Shown here in pieces: positions 1 to 8,137 of a DNA stretch of 64,000 bases. This DNA comes from Tetragenococcus osmophilus. GTDB taxonomy: Bacteria; Bacillota; Bacilli; Lactobacillales; Enterococcaceae. Where the stretch lies: assembly GCF_003795125.1 (NCBI RefSeq), contig NZ_CP027783.1, positions 434,001-498,000 of the forward strand. Reading direction: 5' to 3'. Below the pieces are notes generated by a model. It did no database searches and had not been told where the DNA came from. It worked only from the letters and a program-made list of their open reading frames with translations. Made by a program: the position numbers and the translations under genes. Numbering within the stretch: position 1 is the first letter of the stretch; each line of letters starts with the position of its first letter.

Positions 1-323
1 TCTTGCCCAACAATACCATGATTTAATGGAATCTTTTCATCTAGCTCTCGCATTTCAATTCCGCCAACTCTAATTTGAGAAAAAACAAAATCAACTCCGG
101 TGAAAGCCTCCTCAGGTTTTAAAGTAGCTAATAAAGGAATATCAAAACCGTGCTTTTTTAACAAGAAATCAATAATGATTTCCATATCATGATTTCTCTC
201 TTCGTCTATATCGTACAAACGAATTTCTTGAATTGGGAAGTCCTCTTGATTTTTTAACAAAGTAAGCACGATACCTGGCGTATGCCCACTACCTCCGCCT
301 GCAATTGTAATAACGTTTGACAT
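1..323 (-). CDS. GH4 6-phospho-glycosidase, N-terminal part (cut by window edge)
   Basis: The first 107 codons of a glycoside hydrolase family 4 enzyme, running off the left edge. The N-terminus has the NAD-binding motif IAGGGSGHTPGIV followed by a typical GH4 stretch ending in IRVGGIEMRELDEKIPL. GH4 enzymes use NAD and a metal to cleave 6-phosphorylated alpha- or beta-glucosides in the cytoplasm after PTS uptake; the similarity is closest to the 6-phospho-alpha-glucosidase (MalH/GlvA) branch, from memory of the family. The start ATG is preceded by AGGAAGGA. It diverges from an RpiR-type regulator, which probably controls it. Substrate cannot be settled without the C-terminus. Confidence 0.85.
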   Translation of the reverse strand, partial: MSNVITIAGGGSGHTPGIVLTLLKNQEDFPIQEIRLYDIDEERNHDMEIIIDFLLKKHGFDIPLLATLKPEEAFTGVDFVFSQIRVGGIEMRELDEKIPLNHGIVGQ

Positions 324-400
324 ATTATCCTTCCTTTCTAAAATTTCTTAATTACATACTAAGTTTAAAGTGTGATAAAATACAGTTTAAACAAAGATAA

Positions 401-413
401 TGAAACGGTTTCA
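401..413. promoter_or_regulatory. Palindromic operator candidate TGAAACGGTTTCA
   Basis: A perfect 13-bp palindrome (TGAAAC-G-GTTTCA) in the 145-bp space between the divergent GH4 and RpiR genes. It resembles a CcpA cre site but is one base short of the 14-bp core TGAAANCGNTTTCA, so it may be an RpiR operator or a degenerate cre. Confidence 0.45.
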
Positions 414-422
414 AATAAAAAG

Positions 423-438
423 AAGTTGTTTTCAACTT
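423..438. promoter_or_regulatory. Inverted repeat AAGTTG-tttt-CAACTT upstream of rpiR
   Basis: A 6-bp inverted repeat with a 4-nt centre, 30 bp upstream of the RpiR start. It could be an autoregulatory operator or a small leader hairpin; position is the only support. Confidence 0.35.
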
Positions 439-468
439 ATGAAAAAATTTTCAAAATGAGGAAAAACT

Positions 469-1233
469 ATGAACCTATTAGAAATTCGTACATCTCAATA
501 TATGCCAAAACTTTCCAATAATGATCTTCAAAGTTTAAAAGAAATAAATATCCATTATCACGATATTCCAGAGATTTTGATGAAGAATTTAGCTGATCGC
601 TGCTATATTTCAATTTCTACGCTTCACCGTCTTATTTTAAAAATTGGGTTTAGTGGTTTTTCAGATTTTAAGCTTAGAATAACTGATGACCTTAAAACAA
701 TTGAAACTGCTAAATTGTCTTCGTTTGATGAAGAAAATTATTTACAAAATTATTTGAATAATATTACACTTACAAAACGCTTAAATGAAGGAGAGATAAA
801 AAAAGTCGCTAATGTCATTTTAGAGAAGACACATAGGTTTTGTTTTGGAACTGGATGGAAGCAAAAACAAGTTATCGATAACTTTTCAAATGATTTGTTA
901 TACTATGGAGAATCTTTTATTACCTTACGGACAGAAAATGATCTTCGTCTTTCTGCTGATACAATGGATGAAAATTCAGTTCTGATTATTTTATCTTTAA
1001 GTGGAAACACTGAAAATTATAGTAAGATTCTTGAAACATGTAAGTTAAGAAATATCACTATTATTAGTATTACTTCTGATAAAATTAATTCCTTAAGTTC
1101 ACTTGCTGATTATTCATTATATTACAAAGAAAATGTTCTTGATGATATTGATAAACATTGGAATACTGGCGCTTTAGATTTTTTGGTTAATTATTTAATT
1201 GAAATTATTGTTTATCAGAAAGGTGAACAATAA
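469..1233 (+). CDS. RpiR/MurR family transcriptional regulator (HTH + SIS)
   Basis: A 254-aa protein with an N-terminal helix-turn-helix domain of the HTH_6 type (residues about 35-70, with SISTLHRLILKIGFSGFSDF) and a C-terminal SIS sugar-phosphate-binding domain (about 105-245, with ILSLSGNTENY). RpiR-family proteins sense phosphosugars and control neighbouring sugar genes. It is transcribed away from the GH4 gene, with two inverted repeats in the shared promoter region, so the likely role is control of phospho-glucoside use. The ATG is preceded by GAGGAAAAACT. The N-terminus of the HTH domain is slightly shorter than usual. Confidence 0.85.
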   Translation: MNLLEIRTSQYMPKLSNNDLQSLKEINIHYHDIPEILMKNLADRCYISISTLHRLILKIGFSGFSDFKLRITDDLKTIETAKLSSFDEENYLQNYLNNITLTKRLNEGEIKKVANVILEKTHRFCFGTGWKQKQVIDNFSNDLLYYGESFITLRTENDLRLSADTMDENSVLIILSLSGNTENYSKILETCKLRNITIISITSDKINSLSSLADYSLYYKENVLDDIDKHWNTGALDFLVNYLIEIIVYQKGEQ

Positions 1234-1268
1234 ATAGAGGATAACTTATATATTTACACAAAAAAACG

Positions 1269-1296
1269 AACCCAGACCTCCACTAAGATCTGGGTT
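1269..1296. terminator. Bidirectional terminator between rpiR and the oxidoreductase pair
   Basis: Arms AACCCAGA and TCTGGGTT separated by 12 nt, with an A-run before and a T-run after, so it can stop transcription from both convergent sides. Confidence 0.85.
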
Positions 1297-1303
1297 TATT
1301 TTT

Positions 1304-1993
1304 TTACATAATAGAAATTTCTTTAGCCTCTACAACTTTCCTTCCGAAATCACTTTCTGGTAAATGATCGATCATATCTTGTAAGTCCTCTTTTACCAAA
1401 TTGGCTCCAAACAAGGGGCTACCGGGTTCTAAAATAATACCGTTTTTCAAGGGACCAATAAATAGTGGGTCAAACCCTAAGTCATCAATTATTTGTGCAA
1501 CAGTATTACCAGCTGAAACATCATCTGTTGTGTAAGCAATGGCTTTACGTCCATTTTCTTCCACTGAACGTGTCTCATCTTCTAAATCATGGTAGCCCAT
1601 ATGATTAAAAGCTTTGACTACAACACTATCTTCTAAAAAGTTTTGGACCACTTCTGAAGAGGAAACTTGGAAGTCCGAAATGGTATTTTCCTTTCCATCT
1701 ACTTCCCACCAATAATTCATCGCATCAATCACAATTTTTCCGGTTAATTCTACTTGCGGAATGGTTTGATATTTGCCAAGTGGTAAGGCTAGTAAGACAA
1801 TATCCGCTCTTTTAGCAGCTTCTTTTGCGGTTATTGCTTGTGCGCCAGGAGCTAACACTTCAACCGTTAATGAAATTTTTTCGACTGACCCTGATCCAGC
1901 AATGAGGACATCATAACCAGCAGCAACTGCTAAGCGTGCCAATGTCGTACCTAGCTTTCCTGCTCCTAAAATCCCGATTGTCATTTTATCCAT
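1304..1993 (-). CDS. NADP-dependent oxidoreductase, F420-reductase-like NAD(P)-binding protein
   Basis: 229 aa. The N-terminus has a Rossmann nucleotide-binding motif (IGILGAGKLGTTLARLA) as in the NADPH-dependent F420 reductase / NAD(P)-binding domain family (F420_oxidored). Lactic acid bacteria lack F420, so the true electron acceptor is unknown and could be a flavin or the product of the partner enzyme. The gene overlaps the upstream luciferase-like monooxygenase by 8 nt, so the two are almost certainly co-translated and work together. The alternative start is the Met at residue 4. Confidence 0.75.
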   Translation of the reverse strand: MDKMTIGILGAGKLGTTLARLAVAAGYDVLIAGSGSVEKISLTVEVLAPGAQAITAKEAAKRADIVLLALPLGKYQTIPQVELTGKIVIDAMNYWWEVDGKENTISDFQVSSSEVVQNFLEDSVVVKAFNHMGYHDLEDETRSVEENGRKAIAYTTDDVSAGNTVAQIIDDLGFDPLFIGPLKNGIILEPGSPLFGANLVKEDLQDMIDHLPESDFGRKVVEAKEISIM

Positions 1994-3041
1994 TTGTTAC
2001 ACCCACTTTTAACAGTTCTTTGACTCTTGGAACTACTTTTTCACCGTATAATTGAATCATTTTAAAACGATCTTTTTGCAATTGTCCTCCGCCACCGTAT
2101 ACCAAATCAAAACGCTCAATACCTGTTTCTGACATCACTCGAGCCATTTTTTCTGCCACAGTTTCCGGACTACCAACGTAATACGATCCATTGGTAACTT
2201 CAAATTCAAAGCGGTCCCGAGTCATCGCTGGCACTCCTTTCTCTTCAATAAGGTGATCGATTGTTTTCTTAACATATTTCCAAGCAATTTCCCTAGCTTC
2301 TTCGTCTGTATCAGCAACAACGCCAGGTGAATGTAACCCTACTGGATGAACAGGCGTGCCAAATTTTGCAGCAGCTCGTTTATAAAGATCGATATATTGT
2401 TTAAAACGGTAAGGACTACCTCCAATTACCGCTAACACCATTGGAAAGCCATATCTCGCAGCACGAATAACTGAATCTGGCGAACCACCTACGCCAATAC
2501 GTGTTTGCAATTGCCCTTCAATTTTCGGGTATAATTGTACATTTTCTAATGATTGCGTGAGATGACCTTCCCAAGTTACAGGTTCACCTTTTAATAACTC
2601 ATTAAACAAAGCCACTTTTTCTTCAAATAAATCTTCATAATTTCGAACATCATAACCAAATAATGGGAAGGATTCGGTAAAAGCACCGCGCCCTAACATA
2701 ATTTGAGCACGACCATTAGATAAGGCATTAATTGTGGAAAAACGTTCATAAACCCGCACCGGATCATCCGAACTCAATATTGTCACACCAGTCCCTAACG
2801 TAATATTTTCCGTCACGGTTGCTAAGGCAGCTAGGACTGTATCTGGACTCGAAATAACATATTCAGCTCGATGATGCTCTCCTAACGCAAAAACATCAAC
2901 ACCCACTTGATCAGCGAGTTTTCCTTCTTCAACAATATTTCTCAGTGACTGCGTATAATTCCATCGTTCTCCCGTCTGTTCATCATAAGCGATATCACCA
3001 AAGGTATCTAAGCCAAAAGTTAAATTATTACTATCTATCAT
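1986..3041 (-). CDS. LLM-class flavin-dependent oxidoreductase
   Basis: 351 aa, luciferase-like monooxygenase fold (bacterial luciferase family, TIM barrel). Typical sequences include FALGEHHRAEYVISSPDTVLA near residues 51-71, ERFSTINALSNGRAQIMLGRG near 100-120, and a C-terminal LVYGGGGQLQKDRF. Members use FMNH2 or FMN and oxygen on various organic substrates; the substrate here is not evident. The gene is first in a two-gene unit with the overlapping NAD(P)-binding protein, which may supply reduced cofactor. The start has GAGGGGT upstream, and a TATAAT -10 box lies at 3063-3068. Confidence 0.85.
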   Translation of the reverse strand: MIDSNNLTFGLDTFGDIAYDEQTGERWNYTQSLRNIVEEGKLADQVGVDVFALGEHHRAEYVISSPDTVLAALATVTENITLGTGVTILSSDDPVRVYERFSTINALSNGRAQIMLGRGAFTESFPLFGYDVRNYEDLFEEKVALFNELLKGEPVTWEGHLTQSLENVQLYPKIEGQLQTRIGVGGSPDSVIRAARYGFPMVLAVIGGSPYRFKQYIDLYKRAAAKFGTPVHPVGLHSPGVVADTDEEAREIAWKYVKKTIDHLIEEKGVPAMTRDRFEFEVTNGSYYVGSPETVAEKMARVMSETGIERFDLVYGGGGQLQKDRFKMIQLYGEKVVPRVKELLKVGVTNG

Positions 3042-3062
3042 TTTTCGTACCCCTCTTTATTT

Positions 3063-3068
3063 ATTATA
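3063..3068 (-). promoter_or_regulatory. -10 box of the monooxygenase operon
   Basis: A perfect TATAAT on the minus strand, 22 bp before the start codon; no strong -35 hexamer was found at 16-18 bp, so the promoter may depend on an activator. Confidence 0.45.
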
Positions 3069-3168
3069 CCCTTACTATAAACGTTTTTATGAGAAATCCA
3101 ATTAATTTGCTTACAAAAAGTAAGAAAATATTTTTTTAATAAGAGAGTACGATTAACAATCCTACGAA

Positions 3169-3729
3169 CTAATAAATAAACAGTCCCACAATTCCTGATA
3201 AGATCATAATAAGTATGGGATTTAATTTGTATTTTCTTAAGGCAAATAAGGATACAAAAAATAAAATAACGGCAACAACATCCAAATGAAAATTTTCAAC
3301 TTTAAGCGATGACGTACCCACCATAGCAAGTAAAATAATAGTTGAAGCAGCTGAGGCGATTAATCCTACAGAACTGGCCGTTAATCCTTTTAATACATTT
3401 GCGATACTATCTATATTTTTATATTTCTTGAAGAATTTATATAAAGCAATCGAAATAATTGTTCCTGATAAAATACTTCCAGCAGTCGCCGCAATCGCCC
3501 CTGCTACACCAGCAAGACGCATGCCTACAAAAGACGCCGTATTGACAACTAAAGGACCTGGTGTCATTTGAGAAATAGTAATAATATCAGTATATTCTTG
3601 AACGTTAAGCCATTCATAAGCATTGACAACTTGTTCTTGTATTAGCGGAATAATAGCATAACCTCCGCCAATACTAAATAAACCTATCTGAAAAAACACA
3701 ATAAACAGCAGCAAAACACTTTTAATCAC
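3169..3729 (-). CDS. Chromate transporter, short CHR subunit (C-terminal partner)
   Basis: 186 aa, a single CHR domain with 5-6 predicted membrane helices. Visible family motifs are FSIGGGYAIIPLI near residue 18 and SQMTPGPLVVNTASFVGMRLAG near 52-73. Short-chain CHR proteins work as pairs encoded by adjacent genes, which is what is seen: this gene overlaps the upstream CHR gene by 4 nt (ATGA). In firmicutes such pairs are annotated as chromate (CrO4) efflux proteins, although the physiological anion is often untested. Confidence 0.85.
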   Translation of the reverse strand: MIKSVLLLFIVFFQIGLFSIGGGYAIIPLIQEQVVNAYEWLNVQEYTDIITISQMTPGPLVVNTASFVGMRLAGVAGAIAATAGSILSGTIISIALYKFFKKYKNIDSIANVLKGLTASSVGLIASAASTIILLAMVGTSSLKVENFHLDVVAVILFFVSLFALRKYKLNPILIMILSGIVGLFIY

Positions 3730-4301
3730 CCGAATGTCCCTCCTTGTTTACTTTTTATGTAAGTTTGAATAACACATAAAATAGCACTAATAAGTATGAT
3801 AAATAACGCATTAACGTTAAAAATAAAGTTGGCAATAAAGACAAAAAATGGCAGTAAGGTTAATAATAAATTTTTTTCTTTTAAAATAACTTGGCCCATA
3901 TCAATAACCAAATCAACAATTACCGCCGCAACTCCTGCTTCCATCCCTTTTAAAATGGCAGAAACAATCGTACTATCGCGAAAAGCTTGATAAAACATAG
4001 AAACCACAGAGATAATAACGATAGGCGGCAAAACTGTGCCAACACAACTAACAATCGCTCCTGTAATTCCTGCAAGACGGTATCCCACTAATACAGCAAT
4101 ATTAACTGCGATAGCCCCCGGTGTCGATTGCGCAATCGCCGCCATGTCTAGTAATTCCTGTTCACTGATTAGCTTCAATTTGTGAACAAAGTTTTTTCGC
4201 ATCATCGGTATAGCAATATAACCTCCACCAAAAGTAAAGGCACTAACAGAAAATGTCATTCGAAATAACAAGAGACAGACCTTTAGTTTTTGCAATCTCA
4301 T
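3726..4301 (-). CDS. Chromate transporter, short CHR subunit (N-terminal partner)
   Basis: 191 aa from the ATG at 4301, chosen because GGAGG sits 9 nt upstream and the conserved domain begins just after it; the longer open frame (to 4463) adds 54 residues of non-family sequence running into the next terminator. CHR motifs: FTFGGGYIAIPMM and AIAQSTPGAIAVNIAVLVGYRLAG. It forms the anti-parallel heteropair expected of short CHR proteins with the overlapping downstream gene. No regulator (ChrB-like) is nearby. Confidence 0.85.
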   Translation of the reverse strand: MRLQKLKVCLLLFRMTFSVSAFTFGGGYIAIPMMRKNFVHKLKLISEQELLDMAAIAQSTPGAIAVNIAVLVGYRLAGITGAIVSCVGTVLPPIVIISVVSMFYQAFRDSTIVSAILKGMEAGVAAVIVDLVIDMGQVILKEKNLLLTLLPFFVFIANFIFNVNALFIILISAILCVIQTYIKSKQGGTFG

Positions 4302-4467
4302 AATAAAAATTCCTCCGAGTGTTTTAACTTCAATATTAACTATTATAGCTTGGAATGGGGTGGGAATTAAACGATGTTTTTGTAAAAAAGGGGTGTCATC
4401 TATACTTCCCTTCTTTTTCGCTTCCAGCTCACCTATAAACTCAACGACACTCTTAAAACACAAAAAA

Positions 4468-4505
4468 GCCTGGTCACAATCCTTCTATCGAATTGATGTC
4501 CAGGC
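4468..4505 (-). terminator. Terminator of the mannose-family PTS / deglycase operon
   Basis: Arms GCCTGG and CCAGGC, with inner CAAT/ATTG pairing, followed on the minus strand by TTTTTTG. Placed directly downstream of the deglycase gene. Confidence 0.8.
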
Positions 4506-4515
4506 AATTTTTATA

Positions 4516-5571
4516 TTATTGGTTCATTTTTTTTGATCCTAATTTCATATGGAAATTTGGATCTTTAGGTGTCGAAGGATCTACACCGCGTAAGGTTGGT
4601 ATTTTGGCACAGATTAGTTGTAATGGGATGATAAAATTAAAATGCCATCCTTCTGGATCGTCACCCGTTGGTAAAACCAAGTCTGCTTGCTCGGATTCAT
4701 AATTTGTAATGAGAAAAATCGAATCAGACCAAGCGGAAAGAACTTCTTTCATTTTGTTTGTACGCGGTTCGTTCCCATCGTCTAAAATAAATACAGTGGA
4801 TTTTTCATTAATAGCATTGTAAATTCCATGAATGAATTCTTCAAATTCATAACCAGTTACCGGACAACGCATCGTTTCTAAGAGCTTAAGTGCACTTTCT
4901 AAAATGTCTCCATATAAAGAAGCCGGTCCAGTAATTCGGATTTCTTCGGCAGAAGTTAAAGTTTCTTTATGCGCATCAATCCATTTTTCTGAAGCATCAT
5001 ATACAGTTTTAAAATGATCTGCTGCTTCTTTTGCCGCTGTGATTTCTTTTTTGTAGGTTTCATCCGAAATTTGTCCTTGTGCTTTTCCAATATTTAACGC
5101 TAACAACAATAAATTTAATTTTGTACAGTAAAATCCTTTGGTCTTTGCACCCGCTGTTTCTTCTCCACAATATACCGTCAATACATAATCTGCGACTTCA
5201 TCAATATAGGCATTTTCGCTGCCTGCCATCGAAGCGGTCATACAACCACAGCTTTTTGCTAATTCCATAGCGTTATACGTAGAATAACTACTGCCACCTT
5301 GAGAAATCCCTACCACTAAAGTTTTATCATTATCTTTTAAAAATGTTTCTCTAGTAATTTCAAAAGGATAGAGCGCTAGGACTTCAAATTGCAATAAGTG
5401 TTGCATTTGCTTAGCCATCTGCTCCCCTGAATGATAACTAGTGCCTGATCCTGTGATAACGATGCGTTCGATTGCTGCTTGTTTTACTTTAGCAAATAAT
5501 TTATCCGCCTCTTCAATAATCGTCAACATTTTCTCCGGTGTTTCTTGTAAATAACTTTCAATTGATGCCAT
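4516..5571 (-). CDS. SIS-domain sugar-amine deglycase (glucoselysine/fructoselysine-6-P type)
   Basis: 351 aa with two SIS domains (about residues 15-160 and 190-330), as in the GlmS isomerase half and the FrlB/GfrF deglycases. Motifs seen: VITGSGTSYHSGEQMA near 38-53, VGISQGGSSYSTYNA near 88-102, and CGEETAGAKTKGF near 135-147. The family releases glucose-6-P and the amine from phosphorylated Amadori-type sugar-amine adducts. It is the last gene of a mannose-family PTS operon controlled by a sigma-54 activator, the same layout as the gfr operon of Salmonella. Only one deglycase is present where gfr has two. The exact sugar-amine is inferred, and an amino-sugar isomerase role cannot be excluded. 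Confidence 0.72.
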   Translation of the reverse strand: MASIESYLQETPEKMLTIIEEADKLFAKVKQAAIERIVITGSGTSYHSGEQMAKQMQHLLQFEVLALYPFEITRETFLKDNDKTLVVGISQGGSSYSTYNAMELAKSCGCMTASMAGSENAYIDEVADYVLTVYCGEETAGAKTKGFYCTKLNLLLLALNIGKAQGQISDETYKKEITAAKEAADHFKTVYDASEKWIDAHKETLTSAEEIRITGPASLYGDILESALKLLETMRCPVTGYEFEEFIHGIYNAINEKSTVFILDDGNEPRTNKMKEVLSAWSDSIFLITNYESEQADLVLPTGDDPEGWHFNFIIPLQLICAKIPTLRGVDPSTPKDPNFHMKLGSKKMNQ

Positions 5572-5588
5572 TTAAAATTCCTCCTTGT

Positions 5589-6392
5589 TTATAAAATGGA
5601 TAACGCATGCATAGCAACACCAAAAATAATAATGCCAATGGTTAGCTTAGTCACACTTACTTTTTTAATTAGTTTAAACAAAATCAACGTAAAGATTAGC
5701 GGCAACATCTTCGGCATAATTTCGTCAAGAATATCTTGAACCACAATTTCGGCCCCACTACCTGACCATTCGAGCGGTGTAGTGATATCAAGCATAGTTG
5801 CAACCATACCACCTACTACAGCTAATCCAATAATAGTGGCAACTGACATAATTTTATCCATTAGACCTTCTTTTTGAATGCGTTCTAATGAGTTCACCCC
5901 AACCTGATAGCCCATCTTCAAACCAAAAATCCGTAACAAGAAATTAGGAACGTTGAAAATAATTAAAAATAAAATCGGTCCAAAAATACTTCCTTGCTCA
6001 GCTAAAGAAACACCGATACCTGCCGCGATCACTCGCAAGGTTCCCCAAAAAATTGAATCACCAATACCGGCTAAAGGTCCCATTAAAGATGCCTTAACAG
6101 CATTAATTGACTGCTCATCAAAATTTACGTTATTGGCATTTTCTTCTTCCATCGCACTAGAAATCCCTAGAATTAAAGGCACCATTTGTGGAGTGGTGTT
6201 AAAAATTTCTAAATGCCGATCCAAAGCTTGGGCTTGTTCTTCTTTATTTTTATACAATTTTTTAATTATAGGTACCATAGAATAGGCGTACCCAATATTT
6301 TGCATTCGTTCAAAGTTAAAGGCACCTTGTAATGCAAAGGAACGCCAAAATACACTGTTAAGCTCTTTTTTTGCCACTTTAGTCAAAGTCAA
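5589..6392 (-). CDS. PTS mannose/fructose/sorbose-family EIID
   Basis: 267 aa. The N-terminal half (KELNSVFWRSFALQGAFNFERMQNIGYAYSMVP) and the GPLAGIGDSIFWGTLRVI segment near 130-147 are signatures of the EIID membrane subunit, followed by C-terminal hydrophobic segments. With EIIC it forms the sugar channel of a mannose-class permease. It overlaps the end of the EIIC gene by 14 nt and precedes the deglycase by 17 nt. Confidence 0.93.
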   Translation of the reverse strand: MTLTKVAKKELNSVFWRSFALQGAFNFERMQNIGYAYSMVPIIKKLYKNKEEQAQALDRHLEIFNTTPQMVPLILGISSAMEEENANNVNFDEQSINAVKASLMGPLAGIGDSIFWGTLRVIAAGIGVSLAEQGSIFGPILFLIIFNVPNFLLRIFGLKMGYQVGVNSLERIQKEGLMDKIMSVATIIGLAVVGGMVATMLDITTPLEWSGSGAEIVVQDILDEIMPKMLPLIFTLILFKLIKKVSVTKLTIGIIIFGVAMHALSIL

Positions 6393-7170
6393 TCTCTCCT
6401 TCCGTTAGATTGTCTGGTTGCTCCACTTCTTGTTTGTTATTATTCTTAGGTTCAATATAAAAATGAATAACAAAAGCCACGCAAGCAGCAAATAAAGCAA
6501 TTGCGGTAATATCTAATTCTAGATAGGCCGCTGCTAAAAAGCCGACAAAGAAAAATGGTGCCATTTTCCTGGAAAATAACATATCCATTAATAAAGCGAA
6601 CCCAACACCTGGTAATAAATTACCAGCAACACCTAGACCATCCAATATCACATCCGGCACCGCATTAATTAAACTACTTACTTGTTGAGCCCCCAATAAA
6701 ATAGCCAAAAATGTTGGGACAAACGTACTCAAGAAAAATAATAAGACTGGAACCCACATCGAAAAGGCTAACCCTTTATAGTTGGCTTCTTTAGCGTATT
6801 CGTCAGCTTTATGGGAAAAGTAGGTATTGATAATTCGTACCAATACACCTAATGTTTGAGCTAATACGGCAATAGGCACAGCCAGAGCTAAAGCCACTTC
6901 CACGCCTCTACCAGAGAGAATGGCAAATGCTGTTCCTAATATTCCCCCTGTGACAATATCTGGTGGCGTCGCAGCACCAATGCCTGCAATTCCCATCCAA
7001 ATCAATTCTAGCTGTGCTCCGATAATAATTCCTTCTTTTACATCACCTAAAATTAACCCAACAAATAACCCTAAAACTAGCGGTCTATCAAACATCATTT
7101 GACCAAAGAGACGTCCATCTAGTATGCCTATCCCAGCTACTATACCTAAAGTTAAAGCTTGTGCTAGCAT
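6379..7170 (-). CDS. PTS mannose/fructose/sorbose-family EIIC
   Basis: 263 aa, about 7-8 predicted membrane helices. Typical EIIC features: GILDGRLFGQMMFDRPLVLG near the N-terminus, LILGDVKEGIIIGAQLELIWMG, and a central acidic/charged loop; the C-terminus is hydrophilic and acidic (NNKQEVEQPDNLTEGEIDFD). It is the transport subunit working with EIID. RBS AGGAGGG lies upstream of the ATG. Confidence 0.93.
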   Translation of the reverse strand: MLAQALTLGIVAGIGILDGRLFGQMMFDRPLVLGLFVGLILGDVKEGIIIGAQLELIWMGIAGIGAATPPDIVTGGILGTAFAILSGRGVEVALALAVPIAVLAQTLGVLVRIINTYFSHKADEYAKEANYKGLAFSMWVPVLLFFLSTFVPTFLAILLGAQQVSSLINAVPDVILDGLGVAGNLLPGVGFALLMDMLFSRKMAPFFFVGFLAAAYLELDITAIALFAACVAFVIHFYIEPKNNNKQEVEQPDNLTEGEIDFD

Positions 7171-7192
7171 AAACAGCCCTCCTCTTTTTTAT

Positions 7193-7675
7193 TTAAATAG
7201 AAAAATCTTTTAATTTTTTTCTTTTATCATTGGGTAACATCCGAAATTCCACATCAATTCCCATGTCACGGATTGCTTTTAAGTGACTAATATCTTGATC
7301 ATCTACTGCAACTAAATCGGTCAGCTTTCTTTTTCCTTCTGCAAAGCGTAGTCCACCAATATTTATTTCTTTTACCGCATCTTTTGTGTTTTTCAACAAC
7401 TGGTAAGTATCTTCAGTATTTTTAGTCAGTACAAGTACGTTGCTCTTTTTTGAAGTACTAAACTTTTGTACAATTTCGCCTGATTCTTCTACACCTCTAA
7501 TATAAAGATTGACATTGCTTGGCTTGGCTAGATTTAAAGACATAGCTTTCATTTGATCATTTTTTGCTTCGTCGTTAACGACTAAAATCGTATTTACACC
7601 TAAAGATGAAGTCCAACCAAAAGCGACTTGACCATGAATGAGCCGGTCATCAATCCTCAATAATGCGATCGTCAT
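7193..7675 (-). CDS. PTS mannose/fructose/sorbose-family EIIB
   Basis: 160 aa from the ATG at 7675. This start is preferred over the upstream ATG at 7741 because AAGGAGGAGATCACA lies just before it and the protein then begins at the usual EIIB N-terminus (TIALLRIDDRLIHGQV). His14 of RIDDRLIHGQV is the expected phosphorylated residue. The gene overlaps the 3' end of the EIIA gene by 26 nt, suggesting translational coupling. It passes phosphate from EIIA to the incoming sugar. Confidence 0.92.
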   Translation of the reverse strand: MTIALLRIDDRLIHGQVAFGWTSSLGVNTILVVNDEAKNDQMKAMSLNLAKPSNVNLYIRGVEESGEIVQKFSTSKKSNVLVLTKNTEDTYQLLKNTKDAVKEINIGGLRFAEGKRKLTDLVAVDDQDISHLKAIRDMGIDVEFRMLPNDKRKKLKDFSI

Positions 7676-8081
7676 TGTGATCTCCTCCTTGTTTTTCAAT
7701 GAGTTCGTTAATATAGACAATTCCTTTTTTGGCTTCTTCAATGCTATTTTTAATCAATGTGTTACTATCTGTATCCGCAGATAATAGCAAGGTTAATACC
7801 AAAGGAAGATTCACTCCAGTAACTAATTGAAATTTATAACCATTCAACAAAAAATTGGTAAATAAATTAGCGACGCTCCCACCAAAAACATCTGTTAATA
7901 CCACAAGTTCTTGTCCTTGCGTTTTTGCTAAATAATTTTTAACCTCTTCTTCAGCTTCTTCTTGCCCTTTGGACTTTGTCATTGAAAAATAATCAATTTT
8001 ATTATTATTGCCCGCGATTAATTGTGCTGCATCGATAATGCCTTTTGAAAACTCGCCGTGTGTTGCAATCAAATATTTCAT
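7650..8081 (-). CDS. PTS mannose/fructose/sorbose-family EIIA
   Basis: 143 aa, separate EIIA of the mannose class. The N-terminus MKYLIATHGEFSKGI carries the phosphorylatable His8; VVLTDVFGGSVANLF near 60-74 is also typical. First gene of the operon EIIA-EIIB-EIIC-EIID-deglycase. RBS AAAGGAGGATTCG precedes the ATG. Transcription is from the sigma-54 promoter at 8108-8123. Confidence 0.93.
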   Translation of the reverse strand: MKYLIATHGEFSKGIIDAAQLIAGNNNKIDYFSMTKSKGQEEAEEEVKNYLAKTQGQELVVLTDVFGGSVANLFTNFLLNGYKFQLVTGVNLPLVLTLLLSADTDSNTLIKNSIEEAKKGIVYINELIEKQGGDHNDDRIIED

Positions 8082-8107
8082 CGAATCCTCCTTTCCCTTT
8101 TATTAAA

Positions 8108-8123
8108 AGCAAAAAGCGTGCCA
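8108..8123 (-). promoter_or_regulatory. Sigma-54 (RpoN) -24/-12 promoter of the PTS operon
   Basis: On the minus strand the sequence reads TGGCACG-CTTT-TTGCT, an exact match to the -24/-12 consensus TGGCACG-N4-TTGCW. It lies about 27 bp before the EIIA start, giving a short leader. The gene just upstream encodes the matching AAA+ sigma-54 activator. The -24 element is also the 3' arm of that activator's terminator hairpin. Confidence 0.93.
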
Positions 8124-8137
8124 ACTAGTGACACGCT
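8115..8137 (-). terminator. Terminator of the LevR-type gene, overlapping the sigma-54 promoter
   Basis: On the minus strand AGCGTG pairs with CACGCT, extended by a G-U, C-G and A-U pair to a 9-bp stem with a 5-nt loop, then TTTTT. The 5' arm overlaps the activator's stop codon and the 3' arm overlaps the -24 element. Confidence 0.8.

Noticed and set aside
4302-4463. Longer N-terminal extension of the upstream chromate transporter gene
   Set aside because: The extra 54 residues have no family similarity and run through the neighbouring terminator; GGAGG supports the start at 4301.
7676-7741. Earlier start for the EIIB gene
   Set aside because: It lies inside the EIIA gene with no RBS and adds 22 non-family residues.
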